Positions 1 through 14,267 are shown, numbered from the stretch's first letter. The stretch is 64,000 bases of DNA from Lingula anatina (GCF_001039355.2 NW_019774291.1:561276-625275); one strand, 5' to 3'. Translations and numbers: made by a program. Notes: generated by a model from the letters alone, not told the origin.

Positions 1-411
1 ATAGTCATGACATAATAAAATATTCTTCGTTGTTGTGAACGAACAGTTTACAACCCTGCCCCTCCCCACGATACATTCAGGAATAAATATTTATTGTCAA
101 TAAAGAAGGAAAACACATCATTCCAATACTTGATACTGAAATTCCTCCCTTTCAGACATAATCTTCAAGTTCCAGGAACTTCCTTCACATTTTTCTTTTA
201 AATAACAAAGGAAGAAATTACTCAAGAGAAAAAAATTCCCATGTTTTTTCAAATATAGTGATGACAGATTAATATTCCTGGTTCATTTTTTCAAAAACTC
301 TCACAAGAATTTCCTTCTACTACATAATAAGATGAAAATTACTCAAAGAAAAAAATTCTTTCCATTGCAAAACAATGGTCACAGTATAATCTTATAATTT
401 GAAGTACTTAC

Positions 412-3400
412 TTTCAAAGGTGTGGAAGCTGGTATCTCTCGCAGTATAACTATACATCTTTTATGAATAGGACGAACCTTTTCACCTTTTTCATCCACCT
501 GGACATGAGAGGACTCTGACCGGAAAGATATTGTTATATTTCAATCAAATAATATTATGACACACAAAGCAAAAAAGAAAAATAAATTAGCAAAACTGCA
601 TGGGGCATGCTATCTACTGAACTCCAAGAAAATGTCTCACTTTCAAACAAATTTATCTCTTCAACTATTGTGAGAATAGAGAACTTTTTTTTCAATTTCA
701 CTTTTTTTAACTTACCATGGATAATAGCACTAATATATAAATATTGATATACACATGTATTGGAAATATGGGCCGGAGGCCTTAATTCCCTGAAAAAACT
801 TGTTCCTATTTTGTTCTCTTCAACTTTAATAAGGACCGATAGAGCTTTTTAGATGTTACTGTAGATTGCCATATACAGAAAGACCAAAAAAGAACCATTT
901 ATGTGGTCTTCATTAAGCATTGTCCCAAGAGGACAATGAACATTTTTCAAAATCTAGAAAAAAAAATCTTTAATTTACACAACAATCTTCATTTACTTAC
1001 CTCTAAGAACCTCCACAATCAGTTCCAGATCACTTGTCAGTTTCTTGACTTGATTGAAATTAGCTATAGTTACAATGGGTACATACTGGTCTCCATCCAT
1101 TTGAGATATTAAATAACTGTCAACAGCAAGATTCTCACTGAAAAACATCCGTAAAAACTTATATATAATGATCTCAAAATCATTTTTCTTTGCTTGCTAT
1201 CTTATATCACACTTACATTTTTACCCTGTTATCTATGCCAATAGAAATACATGATTATGTTAATAGCATATATATTTCAGAATGTAGAGATGGTTACTTA
1301 CTCTGAAAAGTAATATTCTAGCTGATGCTTTAACATAACACGTAGCCCAGTTTCTTCTTTTCCATCATCGGTCGAACTTGCAGTTTCATCTGTGGAAAAA
1401 AAAAACAACACCATTATGACATGAATGAAATCAGAAGGATTTCCAAACAAAGCAAATCAAGTAAAAAGTCCCTAAACTTTTCACAAAATCAAACTATTCA
1501 GTATTAATAACTTGACTTATTGTTTCTAAGTTCTACATAAACACTGTATTGATTCCCTAATACACCTTCGAAATTTTGTAAGGGAAATATCAGGAAAAGG
1601 GAAAGACACCTAATTCCACCTACTTCTTAATGTACTTAATATACACTGCTAGCAAGTGTGCATACTGACCAGTTTCATTATAAATTCGACAATTAACAAG
1701 ACATTAAGATATGAAGATAGAGACATCACTGTCTCTAGCATTCCAAATAAAATAATGGTGGCGTAAACCTCAAGTGTCACTACCATGGTAACTTTCTTAC
1801 GCATCCTGGATTTCTAAATGATTACAGATACTGAATTGAAAACAAGGGAGAAAATTTCTCTCTACAGTACTCTTGTAAGCTGCCGTCAGTGGCTCATGCA
1901 GAGATTAACTACAAGTGGTGATCCATCAATACCTGCAGTTCTTTTATTATACTAATACTAAGGTACATCAATCTCAAGAGCAAGTAAGCATGTTTTCATA
2001 TGCAAGTATTATAAAATTCCATATTAAAAGATGCAAAATTAAGAATAAAGCAAAATTATACTTTATTTGAGAAGTTGCTTAAAAACCAACTAGAGGGACA
2101 AAATGTATTTTTAAAATAATATCTTATGTTATGGTTTTAGTATGCCTTTGAATTACCTATGAGAAACCAAATTTGTGTGTTGGGGAAAAAGAACAAGCAA
2201 ATAGTGCCTTTATTACATAAGGTGGGCTATTCCAGAGCATTCATATTAAATAAATTTGATAAAAGAATATTTGTGTTTTTTAGACATGAAAAAAACTACC
2301 CAAAATAAGCAGGCAATCTGTCAGCTAAGGTATCATCTCATAAGCAAATCATGGGAAGTGGGTAGGGTCACAAAAGATTGACCTTACTTGAGATTTATAC
2401 TATTTCAAAATGCATAATCAAAATAAAAACAAATCGCTCTGACTGAAAAGTTAGTATTTGTCCAACTGAACCTGAATGTGTCTAAATATTTAAATATACG
2501 GCCAAAGGCTACTTTTTTCCTTCTTCAGTTGCAAACAGTGAAACTGAATTAAAGAGAGACTGAACACTCACTATGTCAGCCTCACAATTAGTAAACCACT
2601 CAGAGTGCAGACCTCTGCATGGCACCTCAATGCTCATTATTAGTAATCAATTAATATTAATGGATCGCCATCTATACCTATTCTAAGTCTATTTCCGACA
2701 CACCCTGAAAATTTTAACAAAATCTGTCCAGATTTTTTTTAGTTTGACTGTCAACCAACAAAATAACAAAGGCAAAAACAAACTCTTGGGCAGTGGTAAT
2801 AAGCATAAAACGTGTAGCTTACCTGCAGTATCAGAAGTCACCCCATTTTCCAGTGGGCAATCCTCCTTCTCCTGGTCTGCGGGGGACTCTGGAGTTGGAG
2901 GATAATTCACCACATCACCACCAAGGTCCCCATTTACTTGTCCTGCAAGAAAATATTTTCTAGACTGGTTACAACTTATAGAGATCATACAGAGGGGATT
3001 GAATACACAAGATGTTTCTTAACTGCCCAGGTAATATATAACTGACCGATCTCAGCTAGGTATATAAATACCCTTCATTTGGGCAAATTGCTTCCCCAAG
3101 GTCAATGAGCACTGGACACTGCTGAACACTCCATCCCAGTGAATATATTTAGAACATGTGGCTGTTCAATGTTGTCGATTACACTAATCTGGCTTTCAAT
3201 GCCTCACATTGAACAGCAGACATGGACTGTAAATTGTGAAAATCAATGGGCAAATGTGATCCCAAATTAGTGGAATATTAGGGTGGCTAGAAACAATGAT
3301 GCACATGGTAAATGAAAACTTTTTAAAAAATAAAAAATTTAAAGAGACTTTAAGAATATTACTATTGAATGAATACATCGATAATGCACATTGGAGCATT

Positions 3401-6400
3401 TTTTTAACTTGAGAAAAATTTACAACTTACAGCAAAACATAAACACCACCAATTCCTGTACTTTTTGTGCAAATTTCACAATTTTTTTTAAATTTAAAAC
3501 AATTCTTCTCATCAAAAATGGCAGTTACTGGTATAGTGAATCACATAGCCAGTCTATGTGAAAGAAGCATTATAATTATGATGTTGGTTTATGTTATCAA
3601 CCAGGTTAATCAAATCTGTATGCCAGGTAGTCATTAGCTTGGATTTAGAGAAGTGTTATATTACTTAAGATTCATCCTTGAACTTGATGTAGGTGACCTT
3701 GAGAGAAGGTTTATCATGATCTATCTGAATTACTCCAATGAAGTATATTGTGTGTCACACATCTAGAATATCCATTAGCCATGGCTAAGTTTTATATTTT
3801 GCTTTAGTATTACATTGCAGCAGCAACTACAATATGGGTGGGAAAAATTATGTTAGACCAAAAATCAATAATTCATCAAATATGGGTTTGCTGTCAGTGG
3901 TGTATTTGCATTGATTATTAGTCTACTCATTAAAAACAATCTTAACACTGATAAACCAAATCTGCTTTAAAAAAATAAATAAATAAAAATACAGATGAAT
4001 GGGGTCAAACATTCTTGCATTGCTTTTAATTTTTTAATTTAGAGGCAAATTTTAATTTATAAGTTCAAATTTGGTTATCAGCATCCCAAGTAATTTTGAA
4101 AGCTAAGAGTATTATAATACTAATACTTAAACAGCTTGTGTCAAAGTACACAATAGTTTTAAGCAGTCTTAATTTTCCTACAAGATATAAAATGCAGTCC
4201 TACTGATGTCTGATAATATCATTTTCGGTGTACAAATGTCATTTGTCTTCTTCATTTTCTCACTCCTAAGGGCAGATGTCAAAATGGATTAAAACCATTG
4301 TGAAGTCCAAATTCCTCTCCAAGGTAATAATTCAGTAAAGGTGTTACACCCATGGATAAAACTTATGAATTGGCAATTTCATCTGCATTTTAGGGTATGA
4401 TTATGTGTTTCTTTGCTTGATAAAAACCATTTAAAATGTGACAATATCTTCAATAGTTAACAAGTTAAAACCCACAAACCACTGTCATCATATCTCATTC
4501 AGCAAGATATTCAACAGCAGAAAAAAAAAAAAAAACAACTTTGCAACTCTTTGTCAATTTTTGTCAATTTTAAAAAAAGTAAATTTAAATTTAAAAAAGT
4601 TGCTTTAGCAAGTCATGGCAGTAATGGATATTGCAAAAAATCTCAAAAGGGTGACATCTAAATATGCAGTTCCCAAGTGGGTGATAGTACAAACCACTTT
4701 TCCAGCCTGTAAGAGGACTAAAATATTATAATTTAATGCTCAGAATAACAACTGACAAAGAACTATTTGGAAACACTAAAGTTTTTGTTGATTAGGATTC
4801 AAATGCTTATACAACAGTTTTTTTTCTTTTTTTCTTCTTTTTTTTTTTTCACTTTGCTTACTTCTCCAATATTGTGACCATTCCACACAAATTATGCTAG
4901 GGTGTGACAGTTTTTTTACCTTCCGGAGTGGTTGCTTCATCTAGCTCCCAGGCTTGGTCCCCACTGGGGCTGTGGCTGTGAAAGACTGTGGCATTTGGAT
5001 TCAAACCAGGGGCCTTTGGGGTCACCTGAAGAGGAGACAATGCATAGCAGTAATGATGACAAGTACCATTTTCAACAATTAGTGCAATGCTTATACACAA
5101 AACATGGTTCAACTTAAGTATGTCCTTCAAGTATTGTCACTTATTAACACCAAAAGGAACCAAGTCCTCTCTGGGTAGCTCCAATTTTTTTTTTGGTAGA
5201 ACATAAAGATTGAACTTGGATTACGCCAATATTTCAGAGGCTATGTTTAACAGACTAGTTTGGCAATCAAAAAAGAAAACTTCTGGAAGAATTTAGGTAA
5301 TTAGTAATAGTTGAAAAATTGAGTTTTTCATTATACACATGACTATTTTGACAAATCATCCAAGCTAGACAACATAGATATGGATACTGATATGAGTTGA
5401 AGTTAGGCAAATGACATTTTGATATACATATATTTAAATATGGTAACATAGTTAAAATCAGTCATACAAATCACATTCATATTAACATATTCAATGAAAA
5501 AGAAGAAGTCTTTTTCAGCATATGTCTTCTGATGCTTAATTAAGATAGTGGTTATCAATATATGCATGGAGTCTTGTTTTTTTAGAAACTGCTCCAGGCA
5601 CAAACACTGGTATGAGCTTCTTTCCTCTTAATTTATCAAAAATCTTGCATTAATAAAACAATTATAATTAAGTGAAGATATGTAGCATTTTAAATGCTGA
5701 AGAAGTTGAATCATACCAATCTAATTAATACATCAGTTGCTTCAATGAATTAGATACCTTTCATTAGAAAAGGATATAAATATCAAGTCTATTATTTTTG
5801 GTTTTATTTCAGACCAGACTACACTGTGGAATACAGCATATCCTGATACTTTTCCCCCTGTTTTGATAATATCAGCATCATCAAACATCAGCAACAAAAA
5901 CATTTACATTTGGAAAATGTCAGGATGAAAGCATTAGACCAATACAGGAGAACATAAGGCTCAATTAAATTAACATATAATTTGACTATAAAGATAATAA
6001 AGGCTATTATACTCTGTGCGGAAGCTATTGAAGTCATTATAAGAAGGGGAAAAGGGGGTTAGATAATATGTTGAATTCATGGCCATCTTTACCAGTAAGA
6101 CTCAGAGTGCATTCAAAACAGTGAATGAAAGGGTCATTCAGAATAGATGATCCAAGTACTAACTAACCGCCAACCAAATATGGCAGATCGCACTTCAAAA
6201 GCGATGCTGCCGATTCGTGATGGTCTTTCCACCTCCACGCGGGCCATTAAACGGATTAAATCTCGCCTCCTAGGTTAAATTACTAGGCCCCTGCAGCGAT
6301 GGCACGTGTGGAGGCAGGGAAACTATCATGAAATTAGTGGTATCGCTTTTGAACTGGGGTCAGCAATATTTAGTCGGCAGATCAGTTAGTCCTGGGATCA

Positions 6401-9400
6401 TCTATTCTGAATGGCCCCTCACAGATCTGCGATCAAATATGGCCAACCCACTTGAAAGTCATAGCAAGGGTTATCTATTCAGTGTCTAAACGGGAATTAA
6501 GCGGCAAGCTTTTTAGTGAGTCGCCATATTTGTTCAGTGGATCTGTTAGTCCGCTGTTCTGAATGTGTTCTAAGAGACCAAACTTTAAAATACTGCATAA
6601 AATATAACCATCCTTACATTTGTTCTTTATCACACTTCATGTGACAGTTTTGGCATTCCTTTATTGGGTGATAAAACCTCTTTCACATGAGTAACTTGCC
6701 TACACATTAACAAAATTACTTTTATGTAACTGTTAATGATAAGAAAAATGGCCAGTTCTAAAATCCCACAAGATATTGAAACCTCATACTTAAAAAAAAA
6801 GATTTAAATACTCATTTTCACAGGAAATTACGCACACATTGGATAGAAGCCACAAGTCAATCATGTTAGCCTTCGTCACAGAATATTTCCCCCATTACGT
6901 AAGCATAATTAATGACAACAGGCTGACCATGATAAGTTTGAATCCCATACAGCAGCATACTGAAAGCGTTTTCATAAACATGTCAAGTTATCAACAGTGG
7001 GCAACATATTGTGCAAAATTTTATATCAAAGCATATTATAGACTCCTGTCTTTACATGGATGGCAGCTTGTTAATAACACCACCACAAATAGGTTTAGTT
7101 TCAACAAGCACCCGAGACGAGACATATAACCAATATTACATGAATGATACAAATATCAATTTTCTAGATTTAATACAACATAAGATTCAAATTATATTTG
7201 TAATAGACACTTTCCACTGCCTAGTTTGCAGCGGCAATAGCAGTGAAACCCTGTAATCCCATATTGCAGCTATCTCTCTGACCATATGTTACACTGCCCT
7301 TACCTTTCCTCCATTTCCCTGTCGCACACACAACACGTAACAATTAGCAGAGAAGAAATAGACATCCCCAGGATGCATGGAGGCACTTGAAACTGCCCTA
7401 AAACCAAGATTCAACAGGCCAGCTGTGACAGATTGAGCGTTTGTACCTAGGTCATCGGTACCATATTGTTCTCAATTGTAGCACTACTTGGATGTGCCCT
7501 ATAATCCAGAGCATGCGTTGCATATCAGCTACTGCTTAGAATGTAATAAACACAGACTTTAATTCACAGTGCTAATGCCTCACTGCTATCTAACGGTCTA
7601 TATGTACAGTAAGTTCTACTGTCTGCGTGCTTCCTTACGGTTGGAACAGTAGGAAAAATGACATGACGACACTAGCCTCTTGGGAGGTATCCACGATAAT
7701 GGACCTGTCCAATTACACTTCCACTGTGGTTAATGGTTCATTTTCATAAAATAACTGATGTATTAATACTCTCAGAGACAGCAATCAGTTCTAAATTTTT
7801 ATGTTTTTCACTAAATTTGTCTCCACGCTGAAATAAGATTAATGGGAAAATCCTGACTTTTCTGGTTTCTATTCCTATACATCAGACACCATTCAGGTGA
7901 TTATTCTCAACTGCTGACGCAACCTGATAAGGCCTATTTCCTGAGCCATCAGAAAGTCTCATGACAAGAGCTAGAATCCAGCATAATTTACCATCCTACT
8001 GAAAATTAATAACTGCAGCACATTAAGTAGTTCACAAAGAAAATCAAACAAGTCGTTCCAAGGATAATCAGAATCTAAAGTGACATGCAGTTTTCACTGG
8101 TCAGACTTATCGGAAGCTGTGGGTGGGAACTGATGCTGCAAGAATTGATTATTGAGGGGGCTGAAAAACGCAAGATAAAGCTGCCTGAGGTTTTTTAAAT
8201 GTCTTTGAGGTCTAAAAATGTCTCTTTTTACTGCCTATGTACAAGAAAGGAAGGAAAAAAGGAAGGAAAAGGCAAATGAAGCTTCTCTGTGGTGTACAGC
8301 AATTGTCAATTGGGAGCCCCTCCTTTTTTCAAATCAGGTAGCATTATCAGCATGACTCCATCTGACACACTAGGAATATTGATTCCCCTTCTTTGATTTT
8401 TACTCTTTGTTATTCACAAAGCAATGAAAGCAGCAATATCCTAATTCCATCTGCTACATGGAATGATATGACAGGTGCTTAACATAAACCAAAAGGTTTC
8501 TAACCAAAATAATGTATGCAACAAAAGTATTTGATGTCAAGTGGATTATCTATTCACAATGACTACAGGCATATTAATCACAACAGCCATAAACTAGCTG
8601 CCTAGACACGTCATCAATATTACACTCAATTGTTTTGCACCAATGCATCTTTAGAATCAAAGCAATCTGAAATGTACTGTAATGCTCTTTGCTCACATAA
8701 TTTATACTTATCAAAAATGTGTTGCATATCACTTTATTTGAATAGTAGATTCTATTTATCTAAACAGACCTTGGATCAATTTGTTGACACACAGGTTTCT
8801 ATTTTTCATTACAGCTTTGACAAACAGCCTGAGATTGACTTTCAGAATGAAGGCTTCATCCTTAAAACAATAATGCTGTCTTGCAGTTAAGGACTAGGTG
8901 CTCCATCTGGTGTCAAATTAACACCATGGAAACGTGCCATGCTGCTTAGGGGACAAAGAGGTAAAATGATGTTAAAATATCAATGAAAGAACAAATGAAT
9001 ACTACCAGCCAAATTAGTCCTTTGGTAATCACTATACAGAATTTTGCAATATATTTCCTCAATTGATAATAATAATCATAATCATAAGTGATCACAATAA
9101 ATATATATCTATTCTTAAAAATAAATATATAAATAAATAAATAACAAGTTTGCATCTTGGATCATAGTGGACTCAGTACGTTTTTACATACAAAGAGGTA
9201 AAAAAGTATACAAGCACTTGCCTGTTATTTAATACAGGAAAGGAATATAAGGTTCGAATTATATTTATAATTTTTACAATTTAAGACCTTTAACATCTCA
9301 TCTCCACTGACAACCAAGAAAATATGCACATGGGAAAATTTAGACAAAGCACAGACTACCTTCAGACAATGGAAGATGGTCCTGGATTAAAAACTTTCAC

Positions 9401-11465
9401 CATAAACATAGGAAATGGATTACATGTTTTATCATGTAAATTCTTTGAAAATCACTGAAATATAGGTAGTGACCAAATACTTAAAAATTTGTTTATTTTT
9501 CATCTGAAAACTTCCATACACTAAATGACATATGCAAATTTAATAATCTCATAGCAAAGAACACCAGTTTTCTTCCTATTTAAAATCTACAAATTGACTT
9601 TAATTATCTCACTTAATACTACAGTCTTCTCTGTAAATAAAATATTGATGAATTGAAATTCTTAAAATCTTAATCACAAAACCAACATTGGACTATCCTT
9701 TTGGCATACCTGAATGCTGATGCCAGCTGGAAAAGCTCTAATACATGAGTCTATCTACAAATGTAACATCACTGCCCTAAAATTTCATAAGCTGCTCAGT
9801 CGTCTTTGAAAATACACTAATTAACACTGAATAGATATCCTGTGGGGAAGTATTCAAGTGGGTCAGCCATATTTGACTCTCGGACTAGTTAGTCCCCTAT
9901 TCTGAATAAGGCCTTAATCTAATATTGTCCTTTGATTAGCCTGCAAAGGGCTAATAGGCCTAGCTTCTGCAATTGGATGATTTGCTATCTATATCTATAA
10001 CACTACTTCAACTGTGAAGCTTACAAACTTGCCTAATAATATTATACATTAAATGACATCACCATTTTTTTGCCCAGATCACATTACAACACTGAAGTTG
10101 TAAAATTGTTTTAAAGCATGATTACATAAACTTATCCAATTTTTTTTCCAAAATCAAATTTTAATAAAAAAAAATAAATACATAAATAAACAAAATAAAT
10201 AAAAATTCTCCTACTCACGAATCATTGCTCAACCCATTCCTGTACTTATATTCTATGATTTATACCATTTTAATTAAATAATTTAGTTCTAAATGTTTCT
10301 AATAATATTGAAACCGCCATGTCTTCCTGTACATGTAATAAGGAAATATCGACATCCAGGTACTTTTATCTGAGGGGCTTTTTAATTTTTAAGGGATAAT
10401 AACTGTTGGCTTTGGCCATAAAATGAATTTTCCTGGAGTAAACAACAATTTTCCCATATGGTTAATGAATCAATTTCTACATTCAAAAGTTAGTCCCTGT
10501 TTTTTTCTAAAAGGTTTTTTTTTTGTTTGTTATAATCTCTTAAGAGATTATAACAGAGTATAGCCATCCACGGAGGTCACATGGTCCAATGACAAGCTCA
10601 GATATCAGAATAATAGCTATAACTGCCGTTATTGTGGTAAAATGGAATATTTTTTATTTCTATGAGTTGTTTACAATGTTTTTATTGTGAAATATAGATC
10701 TCATATGAAGAGTTATCCCTTTAAGGTACGACTTGAAAAAGATAAGTAGCTTTAGAGGGTATTTAGACACAGAAAGTATGACAGAGTTTCAAACATGGGT
10801 AGTATACCTTTCATGAAACTTTTAGGCAAAATGCTACATGGGTAGTATACCTTTCATGAAACTTTTAGGCAAAATGCTATCTTAAATTGTACAAAGACGT
10901 CTATCACTTACCATTATGACTTGATCTTTTCGATGGGGAATATTATTAACATTTCAGATTTATAATTTTGGAATAATTAAAAATTATATTTCTATATAGC
11001 ATTTGCAGTGCTTTTAATGTACAGAATAGAATCATAGGCTAGACTGCTTTGTAATTTTAGCTTCTAGCTCAATAACCTTGGAAGCTTACTTAAATAACTT
11101 TTCATCATTCACAATATCTGCATCAAACACTTATGAAGTATTTTTCAAAGAAAATTATTTCTCAATTCAATGGAGCCCTGAAGTGTAATCCTAAAACAAG
11201 CAGCCTCAAGGAGTATCTGTAAAGAACATTATTATTTTCCAACAATAATAAATTTATAACTTAACTATATCAGCCCTGACAGACTTGTGGAGTAAATTTC
11301 CTTCTGGCAGACTCTATTTTTAAGATATGGCAAAAAAATAAACAAATAAATAAAAATGAAAATAAAAATAATAAATACCTTATTTAATTATTTAACTTAT
11401 TAAATACTTACTGGTGTCCTCTCTAGCTGGAGGCTCCCCCCACTACTCCCCTGATCCGATGTCAT
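412..11465 (-). CDS. LARP4: La-related protein 4 (LARP4/LARP4B type), N-terminal part; gene continues past the left edge
   Basis: Six minus-strand coding exons join in phase: 11465-11412, 5025-4920, 2942-2823, 1389-1302, 1137-1001 and 515-412 (203 codons). LARP4 proteins bind poly(A) and poly(A)-binding protein and stabilise cytoplasmic mRNA. The start MTSDQ is the same as I recall for human LARP4B. Residues about 25-36 are a PAM2 motif (LNPNATVF) for the PABP MLLE domain. An acidic Pro-rich linker follows. The La motif starts at about residue 115 (QLEYYFSDENL, then [15 protein letters not shown]) and leads into the inter-domain segment [12 protein letters not shown] and the first RRM strand (CIVILREIP). 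The last visible exon ends in phase 0 at a GTAAGT donor, so the rest of the RRM and the C-terminal half lie left of base 1. The F in PAM2 and the YY in the La motif differ from the vertebrate proteins. One LARP4/4B orthologue is inferred; I cannot separate 4A from 4B. Confidence 0.93.
5026..8840. other. First LARP4 intron, unique part
   Basis: No exon-like open frame with splice sites is seen on either strand. Contents are AT-rich sequence and a nested pair of fold-back elements at 6105-6570 (separate entry). The remaining intron, up to the first exon copy at 11412, is covered by the large direct duplication. Confidence 0.6.
6105..6570. mobile_element. Harbinger-like MITE (type C) interrupted by a second MITE (type A)
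   Basis: The outer element begins near 6105 (GAGTGCATTCAAAACAG) and ends near 6570, whose reverse complement reads GAACACATTCAGAACAGCGG. Inside it, 6131-6419 is a complete type A element with terminal inverted repeats starting GGGTCATTCAGAATAGATGA on the left and, reversed, GGGGCCATTCAGAATAGATG on the right; the inverted repeats run over 80 bases. No coding capacity is seen. The insertion point is equivalent to the TAA in the consensus GACTAACAG of the type C terminus. Confidence 0.8.
9832..9912. mobile_element. Fragment of type C MITE
   Basis: The stretch AAGTGGGTCAGCCATATTTG followed by a GTTAGTC-containing end and TATTCTGAATAAGGCC matches the right half of the type C elements at 6.1 and 43.0 kb. 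It lies in the 1.05 kb segment present only in copy 1 of the large duplication. Confidence 0.6.
10455..10725 (+). repeat. Dispersed repeat R, copy 1
   Basis: The unit runs from ATGGTTAATGAATC through a T-rich stretch to GAGTATAGCCATCC, TATAACTGCC, GTTGTTTACAATGT and ends near TCATATGAAGAGTTATCCCT. The same order recurs at 13337-13625 (inside the large duplication), 21325-21600 and, reversed, at 46325-46498. A perfect 26-base palindrome (half-site GTTATAATCTCTT and its complement) sits near 10531-10556. I cannot assign a family. Confidence 0.7.
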
Positions 11466-13336
11466 CAAGGATAGAAGCAGCCACCAACAATGCAGCGGAG
11501 CTCCTAAAATATGAAATATATTACAGTGACCAATAAATAAACATGAATGGATACAGACTGGTGTCTGGAGATCAATCAATAAGGATTGCATAAAAAATGT
11601 TACATCAGAAATTCTGCAATATACCCTAAGAGAGAGTAAGAGGACAATGTATATTTATAATTGTGAGCAGAGTCAAGAGAACAAGAGGATAGGCACTAAC
11701 AAATACATATTAGCAAAAGAAAAGGCAAATTTTTTGTTAAGGCAGATTGAAATATGTCAGGTCAGTGTAAATGCAACTAATGGCCCTGGTCAAATTGTTT
11801 CAATTGGTACAACTGGCAATTATACTTCCAAGTAAACGATGCTAAAGATGTTCAACATAAAGATTTTCTTCCCCTTTACTTCAGCCAGCACATGATTTTT
11901 CTCGAACTTCATTATGCTTGAAAATGGGAAGGCTCTATTCTGTGCTGCTGATATCACAAAAAATGCTGTTTATAAGAATTTTAAGAATCATAAAATTTTT
12001 TTGGTGGTAATTGGATTGTACTTTATTTTCTTAGGCAGTACAAATGCTTGTTTTAAAAAATTAAAATAAAATTATGATCTGTGGTTTGTACAAAACCAAA
12101 AGACCTCAAATTACACTTTGATTCAAGTCCTGGAAAACCAGTAAATGGAATGTGGGATATATTACAAAAAGAAGACATAATAAATCCTTAATTACATGAA
12201 TGTTATTGTTAACAAAATATATATCTTAAACATACACTGTAGTCACTCACTGGTTGAAATGCATTAGATATATTCTGTAGTAAGACAGCAAAGCATAAGA
12301 ATAACAAGTATACAATCATTTCAGAATCTACATTATATGAGCACTATAAACTGTTTTATTCAAACTATAAAATAGTAATTTATCTTGAAATACAGTGTCA
12401 ACTATAATTAAAGCAGTTGTTCATTAGCCTATCTATAGTTTGTCAAGAGTTGTTAGGTTAAAAATTTAAGTGTACTATTTTATGGTTAGATAGTTTCCAT
12501 TTTCATTTACGTGTATACTACAAGTTAATAGCAACTTTTCAAAAAGCTCCAAATGAGAAAAATAAACCATCACATGTTCCTTATGAAGTTTAGAAATATA
12601 TCTGACTGACTGACTGGTATCATGTACATAACATATATGGGGTCAACCATAAGGCCTGTAAAAATGAACGTTGAGATATCATTGTAAGATACTGAAATGT
12701 TTATAAGACTAATTACAAGTTTAGAGTATATTAAGCAACTTAATATTATAGGTTAACTCGATGCATTATGTTGATATTTANAATTTCAGAATGAAGGCTT
12801 CATTCTTAAAACAATAATGCTGTCTTGCAGTTAAGGACTAGGTGCTCCATCTGGTGTCAAATTAACACCATGGAAACGTGCCATGCTGCTTAGGGGACAA
12901 AGAGGTAAAATGATGTTAAAATATCGATGAAAGAACAAAAGAATACTACCAGCCAAATTAGTCCTTTGGTAATCACTATACAGAATTTTGCAATATATTT
13001 CCTCACTTGATAATAATAATCATAATCATAAGTGATCACAATAAATATGTATCTATTCTTAAAAATAAATATATAAATAAACAAAATAAATAAAAATTCT
13101 CCTACTCATGAATCATTGCTCAACCCATTCCTGTACTTATATTCTATGATTTATACCATTTTAATTAAACAATTTAGTTCTAAATGTTTCTAATAATATT
13201 GAAACCGCCATGTCTTCCTGTACATGTAGTAAGGAAATATCGACATCCAGGTACTTTTATCTGAGGGGCTTTTTCCTTTTTTAAAGGGATAATAACTGTT
13301 GGCTTTGGCCAAAAAATGAATTTTCCTGGAGTAAAC

Positions 13337-13625
13337 AACAATTTTCCCATATGGTTAATGAATCCATTTCTACATTCAAAAGTTAGTCCCTGTTTTTTTC
13401 TAAAAGGTTTTTTTTTTTTGTTTGTTATAATCTCTTAAGAGATTATAACAGAGTATAGCCATCCATGGAGGTAACATGGTCCAATGACAAGCTCAGATAT
13501 CAGAATAATAGCTATAACTGCCGTTATTGTGGTAAAACGGAATATTTTTTATTTCTATGAGTTGTTTACAATGTTTTTATTGTGAAAAATAGATCTCATA
13601 TGAAGAGTTATTATCCCTTTAAGGT
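13337..13625 (+). repeat. Dispersed repeat R, copy 2 (in duplicated block)
   Basis: Near-identical to 10455-10725 because it lies in the second copy of the large duplication. It keeps the 26-base palindrome (near 13422-13448). Confidence 0.7.
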
Positions 13626-14267
13626 ACGACTTGAAAAAGATAAGTAGCTTTGGAGGGTATTTAGACACAGAAAGTATGACAGAGTATCAAACGTGGGTAG
13701 TATACCTTTCATGAAACTTTTAGGCAAAATGCTATCTTAAATTGTACAAAGACGTCTATGATCACTTACCATTATGACTTGATCTTTTCGATGGGGAATA
13801 TTATTAACATTTCAGATTAATAATTTTGGAATAATTAAAAATTATATTTCTATATAGCATTTGCAGTGCTTTTAATGTACAGAATAGAATCATAGGCTAG
13901 ACTGCTTTTTAATTTTAGCTTCTAGCTCAATAACCTTGGAAGCTTTCTTAAATAACTTTTCATCATTCACAATATCTGCATCAAACACTTATGAAGTATT
14001 TTTCAAAGAAAATTATTTCTCAATTCAATGGAGCCCTGAAGTGTAATCCTAAAACAAGCAGCCTCAAGGAGTATCTGGAAGAACATTATTATTTTCCAAC
14101 AATAATAAATTTATAACTTAACTATATCAGCCCTGACAGACTTGTGGAGTAAATTTCCTTCTGGCAGACTCTATTTTTAAGATATGGCAAAAAATAAACA
14201 AATAAATAAAAATGAAAATAAAAATAATAAATACCTTATTTAATTAATTAACTTATTAAATACTTAC

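Noticed and set aside
8946-9155. Repeated small open frame (also at 12890-13084)
   Set aside because: AT-rich Tyr/Ile-rich translation; its recurrence is explained by the large block duplication.
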